NCBI GenBank assembly: GCA_951394405.1 | Contig: OX596334.1 | Span: forward strand, 2,604,001 to 2,668,000 | DNA from: Coprinellus micaceus | Taxonomy: Eukaryota > Basidiomycota > Agaricomycetes > Agaricales > Psathyrellaceae | DNA: 64,000 nt | Direction: 5' to 3' | In this document: positions 48,401 to 59,680 of the stretch, piece after piece | How the letters are laid out: the number at the start of each line of letters is the position of its first letter | Numbering within the stretch: the stretch's first letter is position 1 | Program-made: the position numbers and the translations under genes | Notes under the pieces: generated by a model | The model's input: only the letters and a program-made list of their open reading frames with translations | Told to the model about the DNA's origin: nothing | Databases searched by the model: none

Positions 48401-50686
48401 GCCTACGGATCCAAGTCAATATATTGGAACTTTACTAGCAAGTGTCACGTAGAAACCTACGTTCTGGAGGACACCAAAAATTGGCCCCCTAATTCCGACA
48501 GCTACAATTATGATTCAGTCAGTGTGGGCTATACTAACTGAAGGAGATCGCGCACCTTCAAGGGCTCCGTCCATGTCCTCTTCGGCACCACCGTCGAAGT
48601 CGTCATTGACATCGAATCCATCTCCGTTGTCATTGGCCGCCTGCGCGCCGTCATTCACACCCAGCGCATTGTCTTGGGCGTTATTGCCGTTTTGAGCCTC
48701 TGCAACGGCTACCTGTGCTTGTCGTGCCTCTACTTGCTCCCTATCAACAAAGAATAGATCCCCTTCATCATCATCTTCCTCCTCTTCCCCGTCAAGGTCG
48801 AGTATCCTATCGAAAAAGACCTGCTCGTCGTCGTCGTGCTGACCCTGGTCATGCCTGTGATCCCCTTCGCCAACGATCCCCTCGTCCTCTGTTTCCGTCT
48901 CACTGTCGGTTAAGAGCGTGAAGCCCTGGTCGTGAACCGAAGCGGCGGAAGTCTGAGATGAGCCCGCTTCCAAGTTCTCCGCTCGGAGCCCGTCTGGTTG
49001 CTCGTCATCCACGGTCGGCTCTTCGAATACGTCGAAGTAACTTGCATAAGCTTGTGGCGCACTTGCCTCCCAGAGTTCCTCCGGAGGATGGTACGTCGCC
49101 AATCCAGGAGAAGTCACGGGTGTGCGGCTGGGTGAGATGGTAAATGAGTGATCGGTGTTGGCCATCGCAATAGTCGACGCGGGCAGAGTTGGTCGCCGAA
49201 CGGTCGAAGGTCCCGATTCATCGTAATCTAGGGAAACATCGCGGTTGAATTCCCCCTGCGTGTGGACCATATACGGAATATCTTCGCCTGGAGGATCAAC
49301 CTTTACAGCAGGGAAGAACAGAGAACGTGAGGGCGGCGTGTGAGACGGGCCATTGGGGAGTTCGGGGTCAGCAGAAGCGTGGTCCAGCTCAGAATGGCCA
49401 TCTTCGCTCTCGTTGTGGAGAGGCTTCTCAAAGGTAAACTCAGAAGGTTTGTCGGTCGGGGATAGCGGGGTGGTCGGAGTCTTGACCCTGTTTCGTCCCG
49501 CCATCGCTCTCCGTTTCGCTGCCACCACACGAACATCTCTAGCTTTCCTCCTCAGCTCAGGGAAGTGTACGTCGTCGATGGCATGTGGCCCCGCTCCTTG
49601 ATAAGGTCGTTGCAGATCTATTCGACGGGCGCCGTTGTGGACGACGGCGCCCTCCCGAGGGTTGTTTGGCGTCGCAGGCGGCTGGCGTTCTCGATTCCGT
49701 AGCTGTTCCAGTGCATGCAAGGCATTTGCCTGTTGCCTCGCGAATGCTTCCGCATCGGGAAATCCTTCTATCCTTTGAGCGAGCGGAAGCCGAGCTGGTT
49801 GAGGTTCTGGCGGAATGGGCGCTGGGTTGCGTTGTTCCTCGGGAACGAAATCGTCGTCTTCAAAGAGACCTGGCCTGGCGTTCTGTGCTATCCACTCCCG
49901 GAGTAGAAAGATGGCGACGAAGGTTAAAACTATGCACGCCGCGATGATCTGGCCGGAGAAGATGTCGGCAGAGAGGGAGACCCAGACAGGGTGAACAGCG
50001 ATTTGACTCAAGAAGTTCTGTGCCCCATCGTTCCGGACTTTTTGGAAGAGGGAGGTGATGGTTTCGTTTTGATTTGCTCGAGGCCTTTTGCTGATCCACC
50101 AGGCGCTGAGAGGAAGAGGTCATTGGCCGCACGAGGCGGGAGATGCCATAGCACGTACGTAGTCTCTCCCATTGCAAAGTACATTCTCCATGTCCACACC
50201 GTTATCCACGGTAACACCGCTAGCCACATGCAGGCCACCACGATGACACGAATCACGAAAAGTATTGCGAATAGGAATTGTTGTATTAGTCGCCGTAGAA
50301 GTAGGAGGGGCGGTAGGTGGGAAGGCATGTTCGGGGCGTAAACTAGCAGGAGATCAGGACTGGGCTACACGATACATCTCTCTTCGACTCACCTTTCGTG
50401 AATGAGTAAGGGTGCTTGCAGACATCGCAGACCTTCCTCTTGCTGTGAGCGAGCCATGTCGTGAGACTGGATAACTGTCAGAAAGCAGCTCAGGCGAGAG
50501 ATTTCGGGCATACCAATCTTGATGGATATATCGGATGGTACCAGAGCATTTGCACGGATGGAAAAGAGGCTGGTCGGTTTCTGCGGGGGCCCCACATATC
50601 CTACAGGTATCTACCAGAAGACACGCTGAGTCGGTGCCTGGATGCAGAACCGCAATGCACGCACCTTGCTCTTCAGCTTCCTGCAT
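45496..50686 (-). CDS. ER membrane E3 ubiquitin ligase of the Doa10/MARCH6 (SSM4) family
   Basis: Doa10 ubiquitinates misfolded ER and soluble proteins for ERAD and controls sterol enzymes. The N-terminal RING-CH finger is rebuilt from three exons: [40 protein letters not shown] and LTTWLAHSKRKVCDVCKHPY (C4HC3). Next come the first membrane spans (LPPLLLLRRLIQQFLFAILF; VIRVIVVACMWLAVLPWITV). A long acidic, Ser-rich cytosolic loop follows (SDETEDEG-like; EEEEDDDEGDLFFVDREQVE). The C-terminal half has many spans with the conserved TSYFFGGRYDSEEIPSWTWW region and LLVGFYLLWACYLFGKSIDR. It ends VYPAIFVIAGFVRSAVVAYD and VRDMEFLVELRLRNHEP. Around ten introns are needed and the protein is roughly 1,500-1,600 residues. 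The start is the ATG 24 bp before the first intron. Confidence 0.93.
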
Positions 50687-51253
50687 TGCTGCGAGCTAAC
50701 AGTTCACCTAAGAACTGCTCGTCCTCGGGTAGAGCCAGAGTTCGTGGGGGGGTCTGCTGAGCGCTGAAACAAAAGAAGCAATTGTCGTTGTCGACGGGGA
50801 CGATATTGGGGAGCGCTGGAGTTAGCTGCCAAAGACCATGATGGCCACGTGCTCAGGCTCAACGTCCGTTGATGGCCGACGGCATGTGATTCCAGCTTGG
50901 CTCAGGCTCTGAACCACCACTCGGTTGTCCCTCGGGTGGCTAATGGCCCCAACCTCGTTATATCCCTGTAAGAGGACCCTATCCGGCGCTTTTCCTCATC
51001 GCTAAAGTTTTCCCTAGAATGTGTAGACTCCCCTTGATTCGGGATAGCGCAAATATGAGCTTGTTGCAGCGGTCAACCATTCCACTTTGAGAGCAGCCTA
51101 CCTGTTAGCCAGGGATGAGGAACCTTGTAGGCCCCGTTTAAATCCTTGTGGTCTTGAGTGTGGCTAACACAGAAGATGCGACGAGTTTCTCGTATAAATT
51201 GGCCGGTATATTCACAGCGGGAACGCTCAAGTTTCCCTTCGCCGCTGGAACCA
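50687..51253. promoter_or_regulatory. Divergent promoter region of the Doa10 and sedolisin genes
   Basis: About 570 bp between divergent starts. TATAAA at 51193-51198 lies about 60 bp before the sedolisin start and is a good TATA box for it. No TATA seen for the ligase. Confidence 0.55.
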
Positions 51254-53780
51254 ATGAGGTCGACAATTTTTTTATTCCTCACCCTCTTCGCCTCTAGCAA
51301 AGGGACAACGACACTATCACGCCTTACCGACACTATCACTAAACACTCCTGGGGTGGAATCCCGCGAGGATGGACGTATCACTCGACTCCTCCCGCTGAC
51401 GAAATTCTTGAGCTCCGTATCGGTCTCAAGCAAGCGCGAATTGACGAACTCATCGACCGCCTTATGCAAACTAGCGACCCTAACCACTCAAGGTTTGCAT
51501 ATTCACGGTTCCTCCTGGAAAACACGCTTCTCACTCATCACCCTAGCTATGGCAAACATTTGTCCCAAGAAGAGAGCGAAGCCCTGGTCTCCTGCCACCC
51601 CGAAGCACTCGGCCACACCAAAGAGTGGCTAGTCTCCCATGGGATCGACAACTCTCGCGTGAGCCACTACAAGGCTGGAGGGGACTGGCTTAGTTTCCGA
51701 GTATCCATTGCAGAAGCTGAACGTATGCTCAGCACCCAATACCACCTCTTCCGCCACGACGCTTCTGGAGAGACAGCCCTTCGCACCCTCCAATACTCAC
51801 TCCCCCACCACCTCCATTCTCACATCGACATGGTAGCCCCCACGACGTATTTCAGCACTATCCGGTCCATGCGCAGGACCAGCTTTCTCCAGCCAGATAT
51901 CGAACCGGTAGACGAGATAGCGTCTCTTGTCGATCCCATTGTCAGCTCAGCGGCTTCAGCCATCCCCTCTGGATGCTCGTCTGCGATCACCCCGTCCTGT
52001 CTCCGCGCGTTGTACAATACCACTGATTATGTCCCAACAGCCATGGGCCGGAACCAGCTGGGGGTGGCGGGATACCTGGATCAGTTTGCCAACAACGCAG
52101 ACTTGCGGGTGAACCCGTCACCTTCTTTGAGCTTACCGAAAGGCTGAACCCCTAGGTAGACGTTTTTGAAGAAGTTCCGCAAGGACGCTGCAGGTGCTAC
52201 CTACCCTACTGTTCAGATTCACGGTGGCGGGAACGACCAAAGCGTCCCTGGAATTGAGGTGAACACCAGCTTTCTTTCAACAGGCAAACAGAGGGGCTCA
52301 TCTGTCGGACTTAAAAGGCTAACCTCGATATCCAATACACCATCGGCATATCGTATCCTACCCCAAACCTATATTACAGGTGCGCAGAAATCGTGCTCTC
52401 TTCTCCTAACAAGACTTCAGGCCCTGACTAACAGGCCTTGTAGTACCGGTGGCTCCCCCCCGTTCATCCAAGACTCCACCACTACCATGAATACGAACGA
52501 ACCGTACCTCGATTGGGTCACTTATATTCTCAACCAAACCACTATTCCACAGGTCATCACGACATCCTATGGTGACGACGAGCAGACCGTATGCCTTCAT
52601 TCGTTCGCCAGTAGGTTGGGGATACCTGTGACGAGTGCTCATCCGACCAACAGGTGCCGCGTGAGTATGCAGTCAGGGTCTGCAACTTATTCGCCCAGAT
52701 TGGCGCTCGAGGAACGACGCTGCTCTTCTCTAGTGGAGACTTCGGGTTTGTCATTACGTTCTCTCACTTCAAACTCGCAGTCACTCACACCAGCTGATCC
52801 TGCCGTCTTAGCGTAGGCGGAGGAGACTGTAAGACCAACGACGGCACAAATCAAGTTCTCTTCCAGCCTTCTTTTCCTGCATCGTACGTTCCCCGCTCCT
52901 GATTCTTCTCTACACTCCTTCGCCTATCCACACCCACGCTATCATTGTGTGGCATGCACCTCATAGATGCCCGTGGGTCACGACAGTCGGCGGCACAACA
53001 AAGGTAAACCCCGAAGTCGGGGTGAACTTCTCCGGCGGCGGGTTCTCGCGACACTTCGACCAGCCAGACTACCAAGCCAATGCGGTCTCGAGTTATCTAG
53101 GAGGACTAGGAACGAAATACGCTGGGAAGTTCAAGTACGGTCGCTCTACTTTAAGCGATTGACTCTCTTGAAACACCCGCTGATCTCCATCTCATTTTAC
53201 TGCGTATTATTTACAGTCCAGGAGGACGTGCCTACCCCGACGTATCGGCTCAAGCAAACAAGTTTCAGGTCGTCGTCGGAGGGCGCACAGCTTCCGTTGG
53301 TGGTACGAGCGCTAGTTCCCCGGTAAGTGATAAACGCCGTTTGGCCTTTTTGACAAACCTCACGAGCCCACTCCGCCCTTTCATGCGGCAGACAGTAGCG
53401 GGAATCTTCGCACTTCTAAATGACCACCGGCTGTCCCTCGGGCTCGGTCCGTTGGGCTTCGTCAACCCCCTCCTATACTCCTTCGGTAGGAATGGGTCTG
53501 CCTTCTCGGGGTTCAACGATATCGTGTTAGGGTCAAATCCCGGCTGTGGGACAGACGGTGAGTTGGATGCTTCGACGCCTTCTCGAGTAGTAGCCGACGC
53601 GGAATTGACAGAATGCGTCAAATTCTATGTCACAGGTTTTGCTGCAGCTAGAGGGTGGGATCCCGTAAGCGAAGAGACCTCGATTATCGTCGCAAAACTC
53701 ACAAGGTGTCCGCCTCCTTTCAGGTCACTGGTGTTGGAACTCCTTCTTTCAAATGGCTTCAAGCACTTGTTTCGAAATGA
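51254..53780 (+). CDS. Secreted tripeptidyl-peptidase, sedolisin family (S53)
   Basis: An acid serine-carboxyl peptidase that removes tripeptides. MRSTIFLFLTLFASSKGTTT is a signal peptide. The propeptide follows (WTYHSTPPADEILELRIGLK; DPNHSSYGKHLSQEESEALV; HYKAGGDWLSFRVSIAEAER). Mature-enzyme motifs, over about eight exons: PGIEANLDIQYTIGISYPTP (catalytic Glu and Asp four residues apart, with the Glu codon at an exon edge), TIPQVITTSYGDDEQTV, GTTLLFSSGDFG (oxyanion Asp), PWVTTVGGTT, YPDVSAQANKFQVVVGG, GGTSASSP (catalytic Ser), GFNDIVLGSNPGC and GWDPVTGVGTPSF (calcium site). The protein ends LQALVSK. The 54-nt propeptide intron at 51493-51546 is a multiple of three without a stop. Removal is favoured because DPNHSSYGKHLS matches the family. 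Likely an extracellular nutrient or lysosomal-type protease. Confidence 0.92.
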
Positions 53781-54339
53781 TTTCCGCATGGCGCGCAATG
53801 ATGACCACGGAAGGCGCACGAAGACAAGCACCCCGAGAACATGTGTACTTTGATTTTGGACCTTCCCAGAAGCCTGTTTCTGTACAACGAATCCCACACA
53901 CCGGCCACCTTGGCTTTGCAACGCAAACCTAGCTTCCGTGCGCTAGTAGGATTGGATTTATGGAGGTGAGTTGGGATTCGCATTCGTCGACTGTGGGAAA
54001 CGACGAGCGTCAAAGTTTTTTGATGCCAAACCTCGCGTTGCCTGAGCCCCGTTCGTTCGTGTTTGACGGAGGCAGCAATCTCCCGACTTTCAGAACCATC
54101 AACCCAGAATTACCGTTGGAAGATCGAATGAACACTTCGAGTCGAGTACAGTCCAGTACTCTGGCACAAGGAGAGGCTTCGATGCCCCTATCTGTCACCC
54201 AATAGACGCCGGCTCGTTATCTTATCGGCAATGTGCGGAAGCTGATGGCGTTCCAACGCGAGAGGGCCCTCTATTTTACAACACCTGTCAGATTCCCTCA
54301 CGAGTCACCCCATTCTGTCTTTCTTTCTGGACGTTGACG
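53781..54339. other. Intergenic region between the sedolisin and nickel transporter genes
   Basis: About 560 bp. An 81-codon plus-strand frame (53960-54205) has no known motif. Holds the sedolisin 3' end and the transporter promoter. Confidence 0.5.
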
Positions 54340-56158
54340 ATGGCTCTGCGACTGACCCTCCTGGGGCGCTCGACGTTGCTGTTAACATCGGAGTTCGTGT
54401 TGAACCCTTCCGAAAGGGCTTGCAATCGTGCTGATAGCATCCCTCTAGGCTTTTGGCTAATGTCTTGTGCTGGGTCGTAGCAGCGATTTTGTTCGCACCG
54501 AAGGCTGAGACGCGTCCTCTGTTGAGCTTGGCTCTGTTGGCTTGGGTTAGTCGTTTTCGAGCCGTCTGTAACACCCACATTGACGATCCAATCAGACGCT
54601 GGGACTTAGACATGGTACGCCTCTGTCACAGGTCCCAACAATCGCGCGATTTTGCTAAAACATCGATTCCAGCTCTGGATGCTGACCACATCAGGTGGGC
54701 GTCTTTGAGCCAAGATAACACAATACTATGGGTTGACGCGAGACCAGTGCCATCGACAATGCGACGAGAGGACTCATCAACCTTGGCCAACTACCCGTCA
54801 CATGCGGTCTCTTCTTTTCTCTTGGGCATAGTACCATCGTGATAGTCGTCGTGAGTGATATTTATCATCTGAAGTAGAAGGTATCTGAGCAGGATAGACA
54901 ATCGCCATCGCCATCTCTTCCGATGTCTTCGAGCGGATGAACAGGGTGGGAGAAGTTGGAGGGATCGTAGGTGCGTTGTATTGCGTTCGGTGGCCAGGGT
55001 TCTCATCCGTTGCTACTTATAAACAGGTGCTGCTGTCAGCGGCTCATTCCTCTTCATCGTCGGACTGGCGAACACCATCATCCTCTTCCGAATTCTCGGG
55101 GAAAGGCGACGACAGAGGGAGTCTGCCGCAGACGCCGTACCCGCTGTGGATGCCAAGGATGCGGAACCAACGGATAGCAAATCGCACGGAACGTTGACCA
55201 TGCGCATTGTCGGGCCTATTATTACGTTTGTCAACAGACCATGGAAGGTACGCATCTCCTTCTTCCTCAAGCTCTTGTAACTCGCCAATGGTGACCATGT
55301 CAGATGTACCCTGTGGGTGTTCTCTTCGGCTTCGGATTTGATACAGCCTCCTCCATCGCCCTGCTCGCCATTTCTGCTATCGCGAAAAGAGACTCTGGTA
55401 GGAGGGCTATTCCCTCCTCGCACGTCGTCATTCTCCCAGTACGTTCTGCTCACTTCCTGCTAGATACACCCTTCGTCAGATTATCTGACCAAAAGTGCAC
55501 ACAGTTGCTATTCACCGCCGGGATGAGTCTCCTCGACTCCTTCGATTCCGTCGTCATGCTATACTCGTACGCAGGATTTCCCCAACACTCGTGGAAATTC
55601 TTCGAGATCGTACCCCGAGCTACAGCACCGGTTCCCCACCGAGAGAAGGAAAATATCACAGTGGAAGACCACGACGCAAAAGAGAAAGTCGAGGACGACG
55701 AAAACTTAACCTCCATTGAGCCCACCGAACAGTCGGACGAGCAATACAAAGCCACCAGGCAAGCCAAGATGAACGTTATGTCTGGGCTCAGCGTCATCCT
55801 TACGGTATTGAGCATCATCGTCGCATTTACCATTTCCCTCATCACCATCATGGGTCTGATCGGTGAGAACTGCGGGAAATGCATTGAAGCAGCTGAGGCG
55901 GAGGATGGAGGGGGCCTGGCGGGGAGGTGGTGGAGAGGATGGGCAGCGGTGAGTGGTCTTCGGTTGCAGGCATATGAGATACTCCTACTAACCCCGACTA
56001 TTCGCAAACAGGCTGGAGAGCAGTCTGGCTGGATCGGAATAGGTATTGTTGGTGGGTTTATCGCAGTTGTGACAGCTTGGTATGGGGGCCGGTGGGCCTA
56101 CAGGCGGTATCGAAAGCCAGCGACTGCCCCTTATGACACTCAGAACAATGGGCAGTGA
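54340..56158 (+). CDS. High-affinity nickel/cobalt transporter, NiCoT family
   Basis: Imports Ni2+ or Co2+ across the plasma membrane, for example to supply urease. Splicing many short exons gives MALRLTLLGRSTLLLTSELL, ANVLCWVVAAILFAPKAETR, LALLAWTLGLRHALDADHIS and AIDNATRGLINLGQLPVTCG. The RHALDADHI metal-binding signature is spread over three exons; one is only about 19 nt. Next come LFFSLGHSTIVIVV, the second NiCoT motif, and MYPVGVLFGFGFDTASSIAL, the LGFDTATE-type motif. GMSLLDSFDSVVMLYSYAG follows. An acidic cytosolic loop of about 60 residues, typical of fungal members, precedes MSGLSVILTVLSIIVAFTIS and the last span. The donor of the first intron is GTTCGT. Eight predicted spans. Nickel versus cobalt preference cannot be read. 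Confidence 0.92.
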
Positions 56159-56469
56159 GCATGATACGTATCTACATCCTACCGTCTTAAAAACTAGTAG
56201 TTTCATTGTTGGACCGGGGTCATACGGCTTGGACAACGGTGCTTCAGCGGGCACTCCTTATAAACGTGGAGGGGAATTCGAAGAGGGTCCGCGTCTCTTC
56301 ACACGTCGAGGGTAGATTTCTGAGATGTATCAATTGCTAAGCAAGCGTGTACATGGGTGACATGGATCCTAGAGCGCTATATGGCATACAATATAAAAGT
56401 ACAGCATCAATAATAATAGAGGAAACCGGGAATGAAATGCAAAGAGAGGTCATAGAAGGGAACGACGGA
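56159..56469. other. Convergent 3' region of the nickel transporter and histone H3
   Basis: About 310 bp between two stop codons; no hairpin of the animal histone type was noticed after the H3 stop, consistent with polyadenylated fungal histone mRNAs. Confidence 0.5.
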
Positions 56470-57688
<1,219 letters not shown>

Positions 57689-57974
57689 TCATTTTCACGA
57701 TTTCTCCCTCCTGCATTGTTGTCATTGGTTTCGCATCGCATCTGTATTCATCATGTATTGTATTGTATAATCGCATTGCTCTCTTTCGGGACTACACTTT
57801 GCGTGACTCGAGACTTTCGTAGCAGTCCTCAGGCTGAGTGAAAGGCTTTTTTTTTTTTTGTCGAGCGGAAGCAAAGTTTATTCGAAAGGTCGCTTTGTAG
57901 GGCACGACCAGTATAACATCCGGGCCTATATATTCGAGTCGTAGGTATGGTCGCCGAATGCCACATGAGGTGGA

Positions 57975-58974
57975 CTATTGGCGACGGCAATTAACAGGCC
58001 TTCCGCTGTAGAGGAGCGCTCCTTCAAAGGTAGCCACCAGCACGCAGGCCACCACGAACATGAGAAGGATCCGCTGCGGAGCGACAGAGAGGCGAAGGGT
58101 GAGGTTTACACCATACTCCTTTGCTTCATGAGACGTTGCGGTCGTGCTTGTGCCAGTCGCTCCGGTGAGCCACGCCTCACCGTCGACGAACATCACTCGA
58201 GAAGGGAAGACCTCCAGGATCTCGCATTCGAAATCTGGGATAACGAGCTTGTATTTCCTCCAGAGCTGATCCTTGGTGTTTGTCGATTTGAAGCCTTTCT
58301 CGTTGTCGCCGAAGAAGGGCCTGTTCGCCTTGTCTGACTCACTCCCCTCCACGCGTCCGAGGCCCACAGAGAGTAGCTCAAATGCAGGCACCTTCTCTAG
58401 GCGCCTAAACATCTGGCCTATCGCGTACTTCTCTTCGAGGAAGAGGTGCGCGACTTCTGGGGACGTAATCCGGACAATGGACGTTGCCGTGCAAGCGATC
58501 TTTCCTCCGCAGAGGAGATGGACCTGCCGAGTTTGGGTGATTGGTGACGTGGGTGAAGCAGAGGCTATTGCTTGTGGATTGGGCAATGACAAGGGTTCCG
58601 GGGCTGAGTGAGGTGATGTTTGGCGGAGAGTGTTGGAGTAGACCAGAGCAATGACGATGGGGCGGGCGAAGAACGCGCTATATGAATCATACACCGTGTC
58701 AGACGGGATACGAGTATGCAAAGGGGGATATGCGCTACCTCAGAACACGCTGGAGATCCCCTTGAGCCGAAAGAGCAATACGCTCGATGCCAGTGACCTC
58801 ACTCGGCCAGGGATACTGTCCCAATGTTGGTGAGCTGAACGACGCCATAGGTGGGGAACGACATACCGAGATACTGGTCGTCTTGGCGTTGTAAGACTCA
58901 AAGGAGGTCATCTTGAGAGAAGGGAGTTTCGACGAATAGGCGTTGCTGCCTTCTAGGGAGTGGGGAGAGACCAT
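57975..58974 (-). CDS. Small protein of unknown function, possible chorismate-lyase-like fold, C-terminal membrane anchor
   Basis: Three exons. MVSPHSLEGSNAYSSKLPSL and KMTSFESYNAKTTSIS join YPWPSEVTGIERIALSAQGD, then SAFFARPIVIALVYSNTLRQ. The conserved centre is RQVHLLCGGKIACTATSIVR, ITSPEVAHLFLEEKYAIGQM and FRRLEKVPAFELLSVGLG, then KYKLVIPDFECEILEVFPSR. Order and spacing of R-x-V-x-L, a C-T-A-T-S strand, the helix with AIGQMF and the E-x-L strand resemble the chorismate-pyruvate lyase/UTRA-like fold (UbiC, DUF98), but the likeness is weak and by eye. A single hydrophobic segment (RILLMFVVACVLVATFEGAL) near the end suggests a tail anchor. No enzyme activity can be claimed. A GTG three codons upstream is not used. 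Confidence 0.72.
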
Positions 58975-59680
58975 GGTCGGCACTAGGGTAAGGCCTTATA
59001 TCCCCCTCCTACACCGTTAAGCTCGGTTGGAAGATTCGAATCAGGGTAGAGGTAGATATGGAACAGCCTGCATACGTATGAGGTGGCGAGTATGTAATGA
59101 GACGCGAACCTCGACTGACCGGTGTAACGACGCTCCCCCGGGCGAAATGAAGCAGAAAGCGGTTAGCGCAGCCGTAATCCCCTGTGTATACGGGGGTGCT
59201 TATCTGGCAAGAGATATGTCCTGCACCGAGGTGTCAATGGGTTAAAAGCCGACCATGAAAGAGTCCACAGCGCTCACTTTGGGCCTGCCTCGACGCCCCG
59301 ACCACCTTTACACGCCAGAGCAATGATGACACCCTCGAGAGAATGCTGGCTAGACCGAATTATATGGTCGCAATCATGATGGAGTAGGTCCAGGGTATGT
59401 GGCAGTTGGTTGGTGAGTGAGGATCTCCGTGACAGCTCTGGCCAAGTTTGGTTGGTCTGGTAATTTATTTCTGTTTCCATCCACCACCTCCATTTCTCGC
59501 CTCTGCTCCCTCTCGCGGCCGACTGGGGAAAGGCGCATTCTGGGCGTTACAACAGCTTTCTGACGCAAAAGGGACTAGAGCGGCTCTGCCAGAACCGTAT
59601 CGACCTCTGAATCTCAGCATCTCAGCTGTCACCCAAGCTCATCCAGGGATCCTGCTCGTGTCGGGCGCTTCCACTGGTAA
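58975..59680. other. Divergent intergenic region before the sirtuin gene
   Basis: About 700 bp with no gene recognised. Contains promoters of both flanking genes; no clear TATA box seen. Confidence 0.5.
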
